64,000 nt of DNA from CAWDVH01 sp963805705 (lineage in GTDB: Bacteria; Actinomycetota; Actinomycetes; Streptosporangiales; Streptosporangiaceae). This document shows, one piece after another, positions 50,567 to 58,892 of this stretch. Every line of letters begins with the position of its first letter. Position 1 is the stretch's first letter. Below the pieces are notes generated by a model. That model made no database searches, was not told the origin of the DNA, and saw only the letters and a list, made by a program, of their open reading frames with translations. The position numbers and the translations under genes are program-made. The stretch spans positions 1,488,001-1,552,000 of the forward strand of contig CAWDVH010000001.1 of the NCBI GenBank assembly GCA_963805705.1, written 5' to 3'.

Positions 50567-51715
50567 TCAGGCGTTCGCCGCATACTGCCAGAAGTCCCGC
50601 ATGAGGGCGGGCGGGGTCGGTCCGGCCATTTCCAGCTGGCTGAGCAGGATGGTGACCGCGCCGGCGGACGCGGTGATGTGTGCTGCCGTTCCGGTGCCGC
50701 CGACCCAGCCGTAGCGACCTGGCACGTTCCAGGCATCGATGGCCTCGACGTCGACCGAGCCGCCGAAACCCCACCCCTGGCCCTCCAGGAACAGCCGGCT
50801 GGCATCGCGCTGGGACCGGGTCAGATGATCGGTGGTCATCTGACCCACCGACGCGGCTGACAGCAGCCGCCGGCCGCCAGCGGTCCCGCCGGCGAGCAGC
50901 ATGCGGGCGAACGCGTGCCAGTCATCTGCGGTCGAGACCAGCCCGCCGGCGCCGGAGGGAAACACCGGCAGGCTGCTCCACTGCCCGCCGGGGGCGTCGA
51001 CCAGCTCCAGACCGCCCGCCGGAGCGGTCCGGTAGAAGCTGGTGAACCGGCCGAGATGGCCGGTCGGCACCTCGAATCCGGTGTCGGCCATGCCGAGCGG
51101 CTCGAACAGCCGATCCGCCAGGAACTCGGGCAGCGGACGGCCCGAGACCCTGGCGATCAGCACGCCCTGGATGTCGGAGCAGGTGTTGTACAGCCATGCC
51201 TCGCCCGGCTGATGCAGCAGCGGAATGCGGGACAGCGCGGCCATCCATTCGTCCGGCGCGGCCACGGCTTGCGGCTGCGGCGGTCCTTGCTTCAGCTCGC
51301 TGAACAGCAGTCCGACCACTGGCAGTGAGAAATCGGACGGGAAGCCGTACCCAGCGCGGAAAGTGAGCAGATCGGCCACGGTAACCGGCCTGACGGCCGG
51401 GACCACGTCGTCGACCGGGCTGGCTGGCGTGCGGACGACAGCCGGGGAGGCCAGCTCCGGCAGCCATTGCCGGACCGGGTCGTCCAGCGCGATCCGGCCG
51501 TCCTCGACCAGCATCATGACCGCCGCGGCGATGATGGGCTTGGTGATCGAAGCAATACGGAAGATCGAATCCCTGGCCATCGGGCAGGTGCCGTCGGCGT
51601 CGGCCGAGCCGGCGGCCTGCACCTCGACCTGGTCGCCGCGAGCCACCAGGCCCACCGCTCCGGGCACCGAGCCGTCGCCGACATGCGTCTCCAGGATGTC
51701 GTGCAGGTTGGTCAT
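50567..51715 (-). CDS. Serine hydrolase, class C beta-lactamase-like
   Basis: A 382-residue penicillin-binding-fold hydrolase (beta-lactamase/esterase family). It has the nucleophile motif SITK (in RIASITKPIIAAAVMM, about 53-68) and YNTCSD for the Tyr-x-Asn motif. GWVGGTGT replaces the KTG/HTG triad. No signal peptide is visible, so a cytoplasmic esterase, D-aminopeptidase-like or hydrolase role is more likely than antibiotic resistance. GGGGAC-rich sequence precedes the ATG at 51715. Confidence 0.88.
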   Translation of the reverse strand: MTNLHDILETHVGDGSVPGAVGLVARGDQVEVQAAGSADADGTCPMARDSIFRIASITKPIIAAAVMMLVEDGRIALDDPVRQWLPELASPAVVRTPASPVDDVVPAVRPVTVADLLTFRAGYGFPSDFSLPVVGLLFSELKQGPPQPQAVAAPDEWMAALSRIPLLHQPGEAWLYNTCSDIQGVLIARVSGRPLPEFLADRLFEPLGMADTGFEVPTGHLGRFTSFYRTAPAGGLELVDAPGGQWSSLPVFPSGAGGLVSTADDWHAFARMLLAGGTAGGRRLLSAASVGQMTTDHLTRSQRDASRLFLEGQGWGFGGSVDVEAIDAWNVPGRYGWVGGTGTAAHITASAGAVTILLSQLEMAGPTPPALMRDFWQYAANA

Positions 51716-51749
51716 CGGTCCCCTCCTCCGTAGCGGGCGGTCGCAAAGG

Positions 51750-51953
51750 ATGACGATCAGCGCGGCGAAAAATCATCAGGCTGCCCGTTCCTCCTTGGCC
51801 GTCGAGGCACGTGGCGTTCGCAAGTCATTCGGTGACCAGGTGGTGCTCGACGGCATCGACCTGGACGTCATCCAGGAGACCGTCTTCGCCTGGCTGGGAC
51901 CCAACGGGTCGCGCCGGCACGCAACGGGCATGCGAGTCTCAGCTGCCCGATGA
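51750..51953 (+). pseudogene. Truncated DrrA-like ABC transporter ATPase
   Basis: The frame starts at ATG 51750 and shows the N-terminus of daunorubicin-resistance-type ATPases: AVEARGVRKSFGDQVVLDGI, then VFAWLGPNGS. It breaks where Walker A should read GPNGAGKTT (here GPNGSRRHATG), and ends at 51953. All later motifs are missing, so it is a 5' remnant. The short stretch to 52018 shows nothing recognisable. Confidence 0.7.
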
Positions 51954-52018
51954 GTCGAACAGGAGCTGACGGTCGCGGCAGCCTCGACTGGTTGCTGCCT
52001 CCCGTTGCTTAGCTGTGA

Positions 52019-52576
52019 TCAGGTGGATTTGAGAGGGTCATGTAGATATAGGTCACGCAGGACGCCGAGTTCGGCTCCATGGTGGATCTGTTCGTCGAGA
52101 TTGTGGAGCACGAGCGCGGCCTTGTCACTCTCGGCGTATTCGCCGGCGATGGGGCCCAGCGGTTCCCACCAGGAAGCTGCGGGCAGTTCCCGGAGCAGGT
52201 CCTGCCAGAAATCGTGCGCACGGGCCAAGACAGCAATGGCTTCCGCTGCCGTTGCCGGTGCCGGGTCATCCCTTTCGAACCCGCCGGGCGGTCGCTCCAC
52301 TCCCAGCCACTCCGGTTGCCGTTTCGCTCCGTAGTTTTCGATCAGGTGCCACAGCCGCCAGGCGATCGTCGTGAAGGGCGGCGTGCCGGGCCGGTCCGTA
52401 TCATCAGCACGGTAGTCACCGGACTCTGTCCGGCGGACCGTACAACAGCCGGGCACCGGCTCCCAGAAGTACTCGTCGTCGGTGAGCCCGGCGAGCCTAC
52501 TCCGGGTCCGCTGGTAGACGTAGTCAGACAACTCAATGATGTCAGCGCGGGCGTCACTGCGGTTTTCCATGGCCAT
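52019..52576 (-). CDS. DinB superfamily protein
   Basis: A 185-residue four-helix-bundle protein of the DinB/DUF664 type. Three His ligands of the family metal site can be placed: WRLWHLIEN and the C-terminal HNLDEQIHHGAE. Members include mycothiol-dependent transferases and many uncharacterised proteins. Trp-rich segments (FWEPVPG, SWWEPLG) are also family-typical. I chose the ATG at 52576 (MAMENRSD); frames to 52570 and 52591 are possible. It is encoded on the same strand as the GNAT gene upstream. Confidence 0.8.
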   Translation of the reverse strand: MAMENRSDARADIIELSDYVYQRTRSRLAGLTDDEYFWEPVPGCCTVRRTESGDYRADDTDRPGTPPFTTIAWRLWHLIENYGAKRQPEWLGVERPPGGFERDDPAPATAAEAIAVLARAHDFWQDLLRELPAASWWEPLGPIAGEYAESDKAALVLHNLDEQIHHGAELGVLRDLYLHDPLKST

Positions 52577-52667
52577 GACGCTAGAACACATTGCGGACAG
52601 TTTCTGTCCTCGATATGGGCGAGACGGGGCTTCACCCGCGCAGCAGGTCCGGCTACGCCGTCAGCCA

Positions 52668-53216
52668 TCAGGCGAGTCTTCGGCGGACAAGCCAACGCCG
52701 CTTGCCGCCACTTCGTCCTGCCGTCTGCAGGACGCGCTCGAATCCGTGTGCCTCGAACAGGCCGACCGTCCCGACATACGCGGCAGTCTGGTCAACGCGA
52801 TCGCCTTCTGGGTCCACTGGGTAACCTTCAATCGCGATTGCGCCGCTGGCGCGCGCGTGCTCAATTGCGCCGTCCAGCAGGTCGTGCATCAGCCCACGGC
52901 GCCGGAACCCCGGTCGCACCCTGAAGCAGACCGCTGACCATGCCTGCGCGTCATCAACATGCGGGATGGTACGAGAGTTGACCAGGGCACGATACGTGCA
53001 CTTCGGTGCGATCGAGCACCAGGCAGCAACTTCGCCGTCCACGAACGCGAGGACTCCTGGACCGGGCTCGCGCTCACATAGGTCGCGCATGTGCTCGAGG
53101 CGGCCAAGCGCGTCGAGACTGGAGTTCCGGTACACCATGCACACGCACCCGCTCTGCGCCAATAGCGACGCGAAGTGCTCCCAGTGCCCGACGGCAGAAA
53201 GTACCTCGATGGCCAT
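52668..53216 (-). CDS. GNAT family N-acetyltransferase
   Basis: A 182-residue acetyltransferase. Acetyl-CoA motif A is VCFRVRPGFRRRGLMHDLL (about 103-121), followed by the helix AIEHARASGAIAIEGYPVD, and the motif B region GTVGLFEAHGFERV. The N-terminus has Cys residues, CVCMVYRN. Acceptor unknown. The ATG at 53216 has AAGGGG upstream; the longer frame to 53318 runs toward the IS remnant and is not used. About 130 bases separate it from the IS630 remnant. Confidence 0.85.
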   Translation of the reverse strand: MAIEVLSAVGHWEHFASLLAQSGCVCMVYRNSSLDALGRLEHMRDLCEREPGPGVLAFVDGEVAAWCSIAPKCTYRALVNSRTIPHVDDAQAWSAVCFRVRPGFRRRGLMHDLLDGAIEHARASGAIAIEGYPVDPEGDRVDQTAAYVGTVGLFEAHGFERVLQTAGRSGGKRRWLVRRRLA

Positions 53217-53346
53217 GGCACAAACCCCTTGGATCTGGATCTGATTCGACTTATGCGCCGGCAGCCCACTCTGGTCGCCCTCTCCGATGGCTGCAACCCA
53301 CGGGCGATGTGGGTCCATGCCGAATTGCCTGATGGCCAGTTCCTGT

Positions 53347-53853
53347 TAGTGCAAGCCGAACCGGAGGATGGGTCTGTAGCCAGTGGTGCACCACCCGTGA
53401 CTTATGCGCGGAGAGGTTGTCGCAGATCACGTGCACCGCCACGCCGGGTCGGCCTGGCGGTCGATCTCGTCCAGGAAGTCGCGGAAGTCCACGGCCCGGT
53501 GCTGGGCGGACAGCTTGCCGATCACCTTGCCGGTGGCGATATCCAGCGCGGCGAACAGGTCCACGGTGCCGTGCTGCACGTAGTCGAAGCTGCGCCGCTC
53601 AGGCACCCCGGGACTCATCGGCAGCACCGGGGCGGTCCGCCGCAAGCCTGGGTCTGCAACTTTCGGCCACACTGAACACCACGCCGTTCGCCGGCGGCGC
53701 CAGGCAGAGACCGGCCACGTCCCGGATCTTGCCGGTCAGCAGCGGATTGGGAGAGACCTTGAAGGTCTCGGTCCGCCAGGGCTGCCCGCGCTCCTTGCGC
53801 AGTTCAGTGCGTCCACGACCCGTGCGGATTTCCCGAGTGGCAGACATTTCCAT
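53347..53853 (-). pseudogene. Degenerate IS630-family transposase
   Basis: Reading on the minus strand, three pieces of one transposase lie in different frames: WRTETFKVSPNPLLTGKIRD and LAPPANGVVFSV (near 53780-53690), then RTAPVLPMSPGVPERRSFDY to FRDFLDEIDRQADP (53640-53445), then AVHVICDNLSAHKSRVV (53442-53390). The usual VDEKSQ with the first catalytic Asp reads VAES. A one-base loss at DPG(V)AVHV breaks the frame near 53445, and the end after RLAL (53347) is missing. No terminal inverted repeats were found. Inactive. Confidence 0.85.
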
Positions 53854-53971
53854 CGAGCTGTTGTTGTCCAGCGGCTTGGCAGTACTGGCAGCAGCTATAG
53901 CCTCGCGGCCCGCAGCGTGAATAGTTCTGGTTAATCGGCGGGCGGCGCACGACTCGTGTCGATGGTGCCGT

Positions 53972-55321
53972 CTACCAGGCGAATCCGACGTAGCCTCCGC
54001 TGGTCTGGAAGCCGCCGCTGTTGATCGCGGTCAGCAGGGGCGCCAGCGCCACGTGCGCGAGTGGCGTGAATTTGTCTGCGGTGAGGATGCCTACCTCGTT
54101 GAGGTTCCCATGAGGCATCTCCACAATGAGCCTGCTGCCCGAGGGATTGGACCAGACGACTGTCTGACGAGCACTGTTGAACAGGAGGTCTCGCCCGTGC
54201 CGCTGCCACCTTCCCGTGATGGCGAGGAGCGTTCCGGTGCGGGCTGAGTACACGCCGAGCGCACCAGATTCGGTGGTCGCGCCCGGTCGGAAGGGCCTGC
54301 TGCCGGTTTCGCCGATCAGCTTGGTGCCATCGGGGGTGATGAAGGGCCACGGGAAGCTGCCCGCGCCGTGCAGGGTGACCATCTTGCTAGCCGCTGCCAG
54401 GCTGGTGCCCGGCGCGGTGGTGTTGAGCAGGCGCATCTGGGTGGGGGCGGTGCGGATTGTGCCGCCGGGTTGAATGGACATCTGCCCGAGAGCCAAGGTT
54501 CGCCCGTCCGACGTCCAGGCGCCGGGGCCGCCGAGCACCGGTGTCGCCGCGGGGGGTAGCGAGGTCCACTGCCGCATCTGGCCGGTGGCCAGCGTGATGA
54601 CCTGGATGACCGCAGGCTTGCCACTGCCGCCGTAGGCTACGGCGAGCTTTGCGCCATCCGGCGACAGTGCGAGGGTCGGTGCCTGGGCCTCGGTCAGCCT
54701 TCCGGGAAGAGATAGCGGGGACAACTGGGTGTGGCCGCCGGGCGTGATTCGCAGGATCATGAACTTCAGCGGTGTCTTCTGATCCTGCTTGTAGAGCCTC
54801 GGGACGCCTAGCTTCCCGTGGATGTACCACTGCGCGGCGAACACAAAGGTACGGGCGTTGGCGGCGCCGGTGAACGACTCGAACGCGTTATAGGGCGCGG
54901 GCGGCCGGACCGTGGCGAGGACCTTGCCGCTGGCGGTGGCCCGGATCTTGACGTAGCGGGCGTTGACGCTGTCACCGTAATGCGTGCCATGGACGGTGCG
55001 GCTGTAGATGCCTCTCTGGACGGCATACGCGTAGTAGGGCGGGATACCGGAGTACGCCGGCAGCCCGCCGGTCGCTGACGGATTCGGCCCTGACCCCGAG
55101 ACAACATGCTCGATGAGGAAGGTACCGGCGATCACCACGGTGACAGCGGCGGCAGCCGCCAGCGCAGTCACCCAGGCCGACCGGTGCCGCTGGCCGCGGC
55201 GCCGCAGCCTGCCAGGTGGGTGCGCCCGGGCGGGCAGGCGCAGCGCCGGGATGCTGCCCGGCTCGATCTGCTCCGATTCGGTCCTCATGTCCGCGCGGAG
55301 CCGGTCTTCCAGCTGGGTCAC
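53972..55321 (-). CDS. Membrane-anchored beta-propeller-like protein coupled to a sigma factor
   Basis: A 449-residue protein. The N-terminus (about 1-50) is cytoplasmic, basic and short for an anti-sigma domain, followed by one membrane helix (about 50-72, VTALAAAAAVTVVIAGTFLI). About 370 extracytoplasmic residues contain repeated blade-like segments (LALSPDGAKLAVAYGG, TSDGRTLALG, ITPDGTKLIGE), as in WD40/TolB-like propellers. Its GTG overlaps the sigma factor TGA by four bases (GTGA). By position and topology I infer an anti-sigma or signal-sensing partner, but no ZAS motif is seen. Confidence 0.75.
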   Translation of the reverse strand: MTQLEDRLRADMRTESEQIEPGSIPALRLPARAHPPGRLRRRGQRHRSAWVTALAAAAAVTVVIAGTFLIEHVVSGSGPNPSATGGLPAYSGIPPYYAYAVQRGIYSRTVHGTHYGDSVNARYVKIRATASGKVLATVRPPAPYNAFESFTGAANARTFVFAAQWYIHGKLGVPRLYKQDQKTPLKFMILRITPGGHTQLSPLSLPGRLTEAQAPTLALSPDGAKLAVAYGGSGKPAVIQVITLATGQMRQWTSLPPAATPVLGGPGAWTSDGRTLALGQMSIQPGGTIRTAPTQMRLLNTTAPGTSLAAASKMVTLHGAGSFPWPFITPDGTKLIGETGSRPFRPGATTESGALGVYSARTGTLLAITGRWQRHGRDLLFNSARQTVVWSNPSGSRLIVEMPHGNLNEVGILTADKFTPLAHVALAPLLTAINSGGFQTSGGYVGFAW

Positions 55322-55818
55322 GGTTCCTCCTCCTGAAGCATCCGGGCCAGGGCGGCCAGCGCCCGCGAGGTGGTGGATTTCACGGTGCCGCGGCTGACGC
55401 CCATTGCCACCGCGGTCTCCTGCTCGGGCAGCTCGGCGAAGTAGCGAAGCACCACCGCCTCGCGCTGCCGGGGCGGCAACCGCAGCACCGCCGCCACCGT
55501 TTCCCGTTGCCGCTCGCCCGCCAGCACCGTGGCTTCCGCCGACGCGGCGGCCGGGATGGCCAGCGGCCGGGGCACGCGCTTGCTGCGGCGCAGTGCCGAC
55601 CGGGAGCCGTTCAGCACCGATGACCGCACGTAGCCGAGGGCATGGGCGTGGTCAGACATGCGATCCCAGGCCCGGTACAGGCCGCAGAATGCCTCCTGCA
55701 CCACGTCCTCGGCCGCCTGCCGGTCGCCGAGCATGAGAAATGCGAGCCGGGTCAGCCCCAGCGCATGCTCCTGATAGATCGCGGTGACCGCCTGGCTGGC
55801 GTCCATCTCGCAGTCCAT
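55318..55818 (-). CDS. SigE-type ECF sigma factor
   Basis: A 166-residue extracytoplasmic-function sigma factor of the actinobacterial SigE subfamily (group like Streptomyces ECF with downstream membrane partner). Region 2 contains FLMLGDRQAAEDVVQEAFCG (about 27-46), and region 4 contains LPPRQREAVVLRYFAELPEQ and MGVSRGTVKSTTSRALA, the helix-turn-helix for -35 recognition. The ATG at 55818 is chosen; a longer frame to 55920 is not typical. The stop overlaps the start of the propeller protein by four bases. Confidence 0.9.
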   Translation of the reverse strand: MDCEMDASQAVTAIYQEHALGLTRLAFLMLGDRQAAEDVVQEAFCGLYRAWDRMSDHAHALGYVRSSVLNGSRSALRRSKRVPRPLAIPAAASAEATVLAGERQRETVAAVLRLPPRQREAVVLRYFAELPEQETAVAMGVSRGTVKSTTSRALAALARMLQEEEP

Positions 55819-56386
55819 CGCGCCATTGTTCCCGCGGTCCCAGCCTGGCGTCACGGCTGCGGTGAACAGGTGCGGGCGAGCGGCGCCAGAGCGACCGCGC
55901 AATCGCGAATTGATGTCCACATATCAGAAACGCCAGCGCTGGCTAAAGGTTGCCTCGGCGCCCCCGCCTGGCGCGCCGGTTCCGGGCAGGGATCACGCCG
56001 CTCGCTCAATCACAGCACGCGGACGCACATGCACCTGTCAGGTGTTGAGGCTTCCGGCAGGTAGCGGGGTGAAGTGGGCGTTGAATTCCCCTGTCTTGCT
56101 CGCGGGCGCCGGATCCCTGGGGAGCGGTCGCCGAGCCCGGCGCGCAAGCGATCGCGTGCGACGCCGAAGGCGCCCTTGACGCGGCGGCCGCGACCGGGAC
56201 ACTGAGAGGCCGAGGAAGACGGCCGTACCTCTCGATCAGCGTGCATGATGAGCGCGCCTGGTTCGACCAGTGGCGCTAGTCGGCTGGGACGGCGCGGCCG
56301 CGCCGGGCGGTCCTCGCCAAGGCAAAACCCGGCGCGGTGAGCGCCGGACCCGGCGCCGCTTGTGCGCCGGGGCTGTGCGCCATGCC
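55819..56386. other. Gene-poor region
   Basis: About 570 bases with no complete gene. A + strand frame ending in TAG at 56270-56272 gives RRPYLSISVHDERAWFDQWR, which looks like the end of a protein, but nothing recognisable lies upstream, so it may be another decayed 3' fragment. The sigma factor promoter should lie at the left edge. Confidence 0.4.
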
Positions 56387-56911
56387 TCAGGCTGGTTTCA
56401 CCTTCGGCGCCAGGCGAAGCTGGAGGCCGGCCTCGGCGCGCACTCGCTGGGCGATCCGAATGGCATCGCGGCTGGGCATCCCGTTGTCAGCCAGGTATCC
56501 CACGAGCGCCTGCTCGTACGCGTCGGCGGCACGGGCGACGTCGTCGGCGCTGCTCCCGGCCAGCTTCTGCCGGGCGTCGTCCAGCGCTGCCTGAGTTTCC
56601 TCGGCTAGTTCCTTCTCGACGGCCTCGTCCGCCTCGGCCGTCTTCTTGCGACGCCCGAACAGGCGCCTGACCCGTCGGCCCAGCTTCCGGACGCCCTCGG
56701 CAACCCCATCTGCGGCCTTCTCGCCCGCGGCTTCGCCCGCGCCCTCGACCAGTCCCTCGGCGAACCACTTGAGAAGCAGGTAGCCAAGCGCCAGTGGTAT
56801 GTGGAGAAAATTGCGCTCCGACTCGTCCGTGAAGTACGACAGGTCGAGCCCGATCTCATCTGAGATCGCCTCGGCTGAGATTGAGGGGTCGGGTATATCG
56901 GTCACGGTCAC
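56387..56911 (-). CDS. Unknown protein with amphipathic/hydrophobic segment, second gene of an operon
   Basis: A 174-residue protein. Acidic N-terminus, then FLHIPLALGYLLLKWFAEGL (about 36-55), which is hydrophobic enough to enter a membrane, followed by a Gly/Ala/Lys-rich amphipathic region (AADGVAEGVRKLGRRVRRLF) and a charged coiled-coil-like C-terminus. Its ATG overlaps the stop of the upstream 413-residue gene by four bases (ATGA), so they are translated together. No family recognised; a membrane-active effector or a membrane anchor for its partner are both possible. Confidence 0.65.
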   Translation of the reverse strand: MTVTDIPDPSISAEAISDEIGLDLSYFTDESERNFLHIPLALGYLLLKWFAEGLVEGAGEAAGEKAADGVAEGVRKLGRRVRRLFGRRKKTAEADEAVEKELAEETQAALDDARQKLAGSSADDVARAADAYEQALVGYLADNGMPSRDAIRIAQRVRAEAGLQLRLAPKVKPA

Positions 56912-58149
56912 TGGCTCCGATCGTCGGGTGACAGTACCTCGCTAAGCCGGATCGCTCGCAGCGGTTCCTCGCCGAGCAAGACCGGCAGGAGCGCCATGGG
57001 ATAGAAGAGCTGGTTGCGGATCAGGTCCTTGGCCTGGCGCCTCGCGGCCTGATCGCCCTTTTTCTCGCGTACCTGCCGCAGCCACTGCACGTCCAGCGCG
57101 ATCAGGCTGCCGTCCAGGTTCATGATTGCGAATCCGAGCGCGGTCGAGACCCGCACGGCCCGCTCCTCCGCGTTGACGGCCCGCTTTGCCCAGCGCTCCT
57201 GGTCGCCGGGGTCGTGGCTCGCCCTGGCAAGGGCCTGCCCCGTGTAGGTCGCCGCCAGTTCGAAGGCTGCCGCTGGATAGAGCGAGCTATAGAAAGTGAG
57301 CACGTCGCCGTCGAGCGCCCGGGAGATCAGGGCGTCTCCCTCCGCTTTGAGGCTGTCGAATGCCTCGCGAACGGCGTCCCCGTCGCCAAGCCGGATCATC
57401 CTGTCGCACAGCCGCGTGGCGACATGCTCGATCCTCTCCAGGTCGCCAGCCGTGATGTAGAAGAGCGAGTTCATCAGCGAATCCGCCTCGTCGCCCAGAT
57501 TCTGAGCCCGCGCCGCCGCGGCGAGCGCCAGCTCCCGGATCGCTAGTACTCCGCCGATCGTCTTGCCGTCGGCAAGCATTCCTCCCTGAAGGTCCTCGGC
57601 AAGCTGGCTAAGACGGTCGAGGAACCTGCGGGCGCGCTGGACCTCGTCCTTAGCGTCACGGGGACTGTCTGAGTTAAAGATGTCAGACTGCAGCCACTGC
57701 CGGATCTGCTCTAGCACGTGCTCCCCGTTGTCCGGGCGGCATGCCTCCAGGATTGCGTCGATCTGCTTCGCCAGTTCCTCACCCGTCTCGTCCTGCCTCG
57801 CGTCGGCTCGCAGTGAGCGGGCGATCGCCCGGAGTCGGTCCTGCAGCGGCGTTGCGGTCGGATCGTCCAGTTCGTCCGCTACTACGTCATCCGGGGAAAC
57901 GCCGGGGGGCAGCTCATCGAGGGCCTCGCCCTCCCCGTTCGCGCTCAGGTGTATATACCCGCCCGCCTGCTTGATGTACTTACCGGTTAGATCGGCCAGC
58001 TTTCGCGGGTCGGCGCTGTGGGTAATGCGGTAGCTCATCTGCCTCTCGCCGGAACGCGAGTCCAGGACGAACAGGCAGCCCGCGGTAATGAGCACCTCGT
58101 TCAGCACCGCGAGGCGCTGGAGGACGCGCTGGTCAGAACGGCTTTCCAT
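56908..58149 (-). CDS. Unknown alpha-helical protein, first gene of an operon
   Basis: A 413-residue protein without signal peptide or membrane helix. N-terminal alpha/beta part (about 1-75) with LNEVLITAGCLFVLDSRSGE and YIKQAGGYIHLS, an acidic linker, then a long helical region (about 130-400) with TPR-like helix pairs (ALARASHDPGDQERWAKRAV). No catalytic motif was recognised. The ATG at 58149 is used; a longer frame adds six residues. It is cotranslated with the 174-residue gene. Isolated in a zone with a LuxR fragment, tRNA-Ser and decayed genes, which suggests horizontal acquisition. Confidence 0.65.
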   Translation of the reverse strand: MESRSDQRVLQRLAVLNEVLITAGCLFVLDSRSGERQMSYRITHSADPRKLADLTGKYIKQAGGYIHLSANGEGEALDELPPGVSPDDVVADELDDPTATPLQDRLRAIARSLRADARQDETGEELAKQIDAILEACRPDNGEHVLEQIRQWLQSDIFNSDSPRDAKDEVQRARRFLDRLSQLAEDLQGGMLADGKTIGGVLAIRELALAAAARAQNLGDEADSLMNSLFYITAGDLERIEHVATRLCDRMIRLGDGDAVREAFDSLKAEGDALISRALDGDVLTFYSSLYPAAAFELAATYTGQALARASHDPGDQERWAKRAVNAEERAVRVSTALGFAIMNLDGSLIALDVQWLRQVREKKGDQAARRQAKDLIRNQLFYPMALLPVLLGEEPLRAIRLSEVLSPDDRSQ

Positions 58150-58585
58150 GAATTCCCCCCAAGCCATGCGCCCCCGGACCGTCAGCCCGTGGTCACCATA
58201 CCCCTGCGATGTGCAATTCAGCCAGGCTCAGGTGTTCAGATAGGTCAGCACCGCGAGGACGCGGCGGTTGGCATCCGCGCCGGGATAAAGGTCGAGCTTG
58301 GTGAAGATGTTGGCGATGTGCAGGCCGAGGCCAAGCGGCGCATCGAGGACGCCATGCGGCCGCCGGAAGGGAGAGCCAGGCGCACCGGCACAGCGACGGG
58401 ACCTGGATGACCAAGCCGGATAGACGAGGACGCCTGGGCCCGTGAAAACTTGGGCACGTATTTTGCCACAGCCAGCCGCACACAGCCGCCACGAGCCGGA
58501 CACAACCGCATACGGCTAAGCCGTAACAGAGCAGCCGCCGCGGCCCGCATGCTCGCAGGTCAGGGGCTGTTTTTGCTGGTCTGAG
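58150..58585. other. Region with a LuxR fragment and no intact gene
   Basis: Between the unknown operon and tRNA-Ser. Apart from the LuxR-type C-terminal fragment at 58228-58326 I see no coding signal. The stretch may contain the promoter of the unknown operon near 58160-58230. Confidence 0.5.
58228..58326 (-). pseudogene. C-terminal fragment of a LuxR/NarL-type response regulator
   Basis: The frame reads LHIANIFTKLDLYPGADANR then RVLAVLTYLNT and a stop at 58228-58230. This is the recognition helix end and C-terminus of a LuxR-type HTH. The upstream EIAxxLxxSxxTVxxH part is replaced by unrelated sequence, so only about 33 residues remain. Confidence 0.65.
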
Positions 58586-58674
58586 CGGAGGGTGAGGGAT
58601 TCGAACCCTCGAGGACACTCACGCGCCCTAGCGGTTTTCAAGACCGCCGCCATCGGCCACTAGGCGAACCCTCC
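58586..58674 (-). tRNA. tRNA-Ser (anticodon UGA)
   Basis: Acceptor GGAGGGT pairs with ACCCTCC, discriminator G, anticodon loop CTTGAAA within stem GCGGT/ACCGC, a long class II variable arm, and T-loop TTCGAAT. No encoded CCA. Confidence 0.95.
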
Positions 58675-58892
58675 TGGCTGCGGAAATCATGCCCGACCAG
58701 GGACCCTGAGGGCCGCCTTGTCCGCCACCGGTCCGCACATCCAAAGTGCCGGGCCGCCACGATCAGCGGCCCAGGCGTCACAGTAGCTTCTCATATCGCC
58801 CGCCAGCGCAGTAACGACGCGCTCATCGGGACGCGAGGGCGTCATCCCTGGTGACCTGGACGGTGAGTAGGCTCGCCGGTGAGGGAGGTCGC

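Noticed and set aside
50567..51715. Serine hydrolase as an antibiotic-resistance beta-lactamase
   Set aside because: No signal peptide and an altered third motif (GGTGT); this family has many esterases and peptidases, so resistance cannot be claimed.
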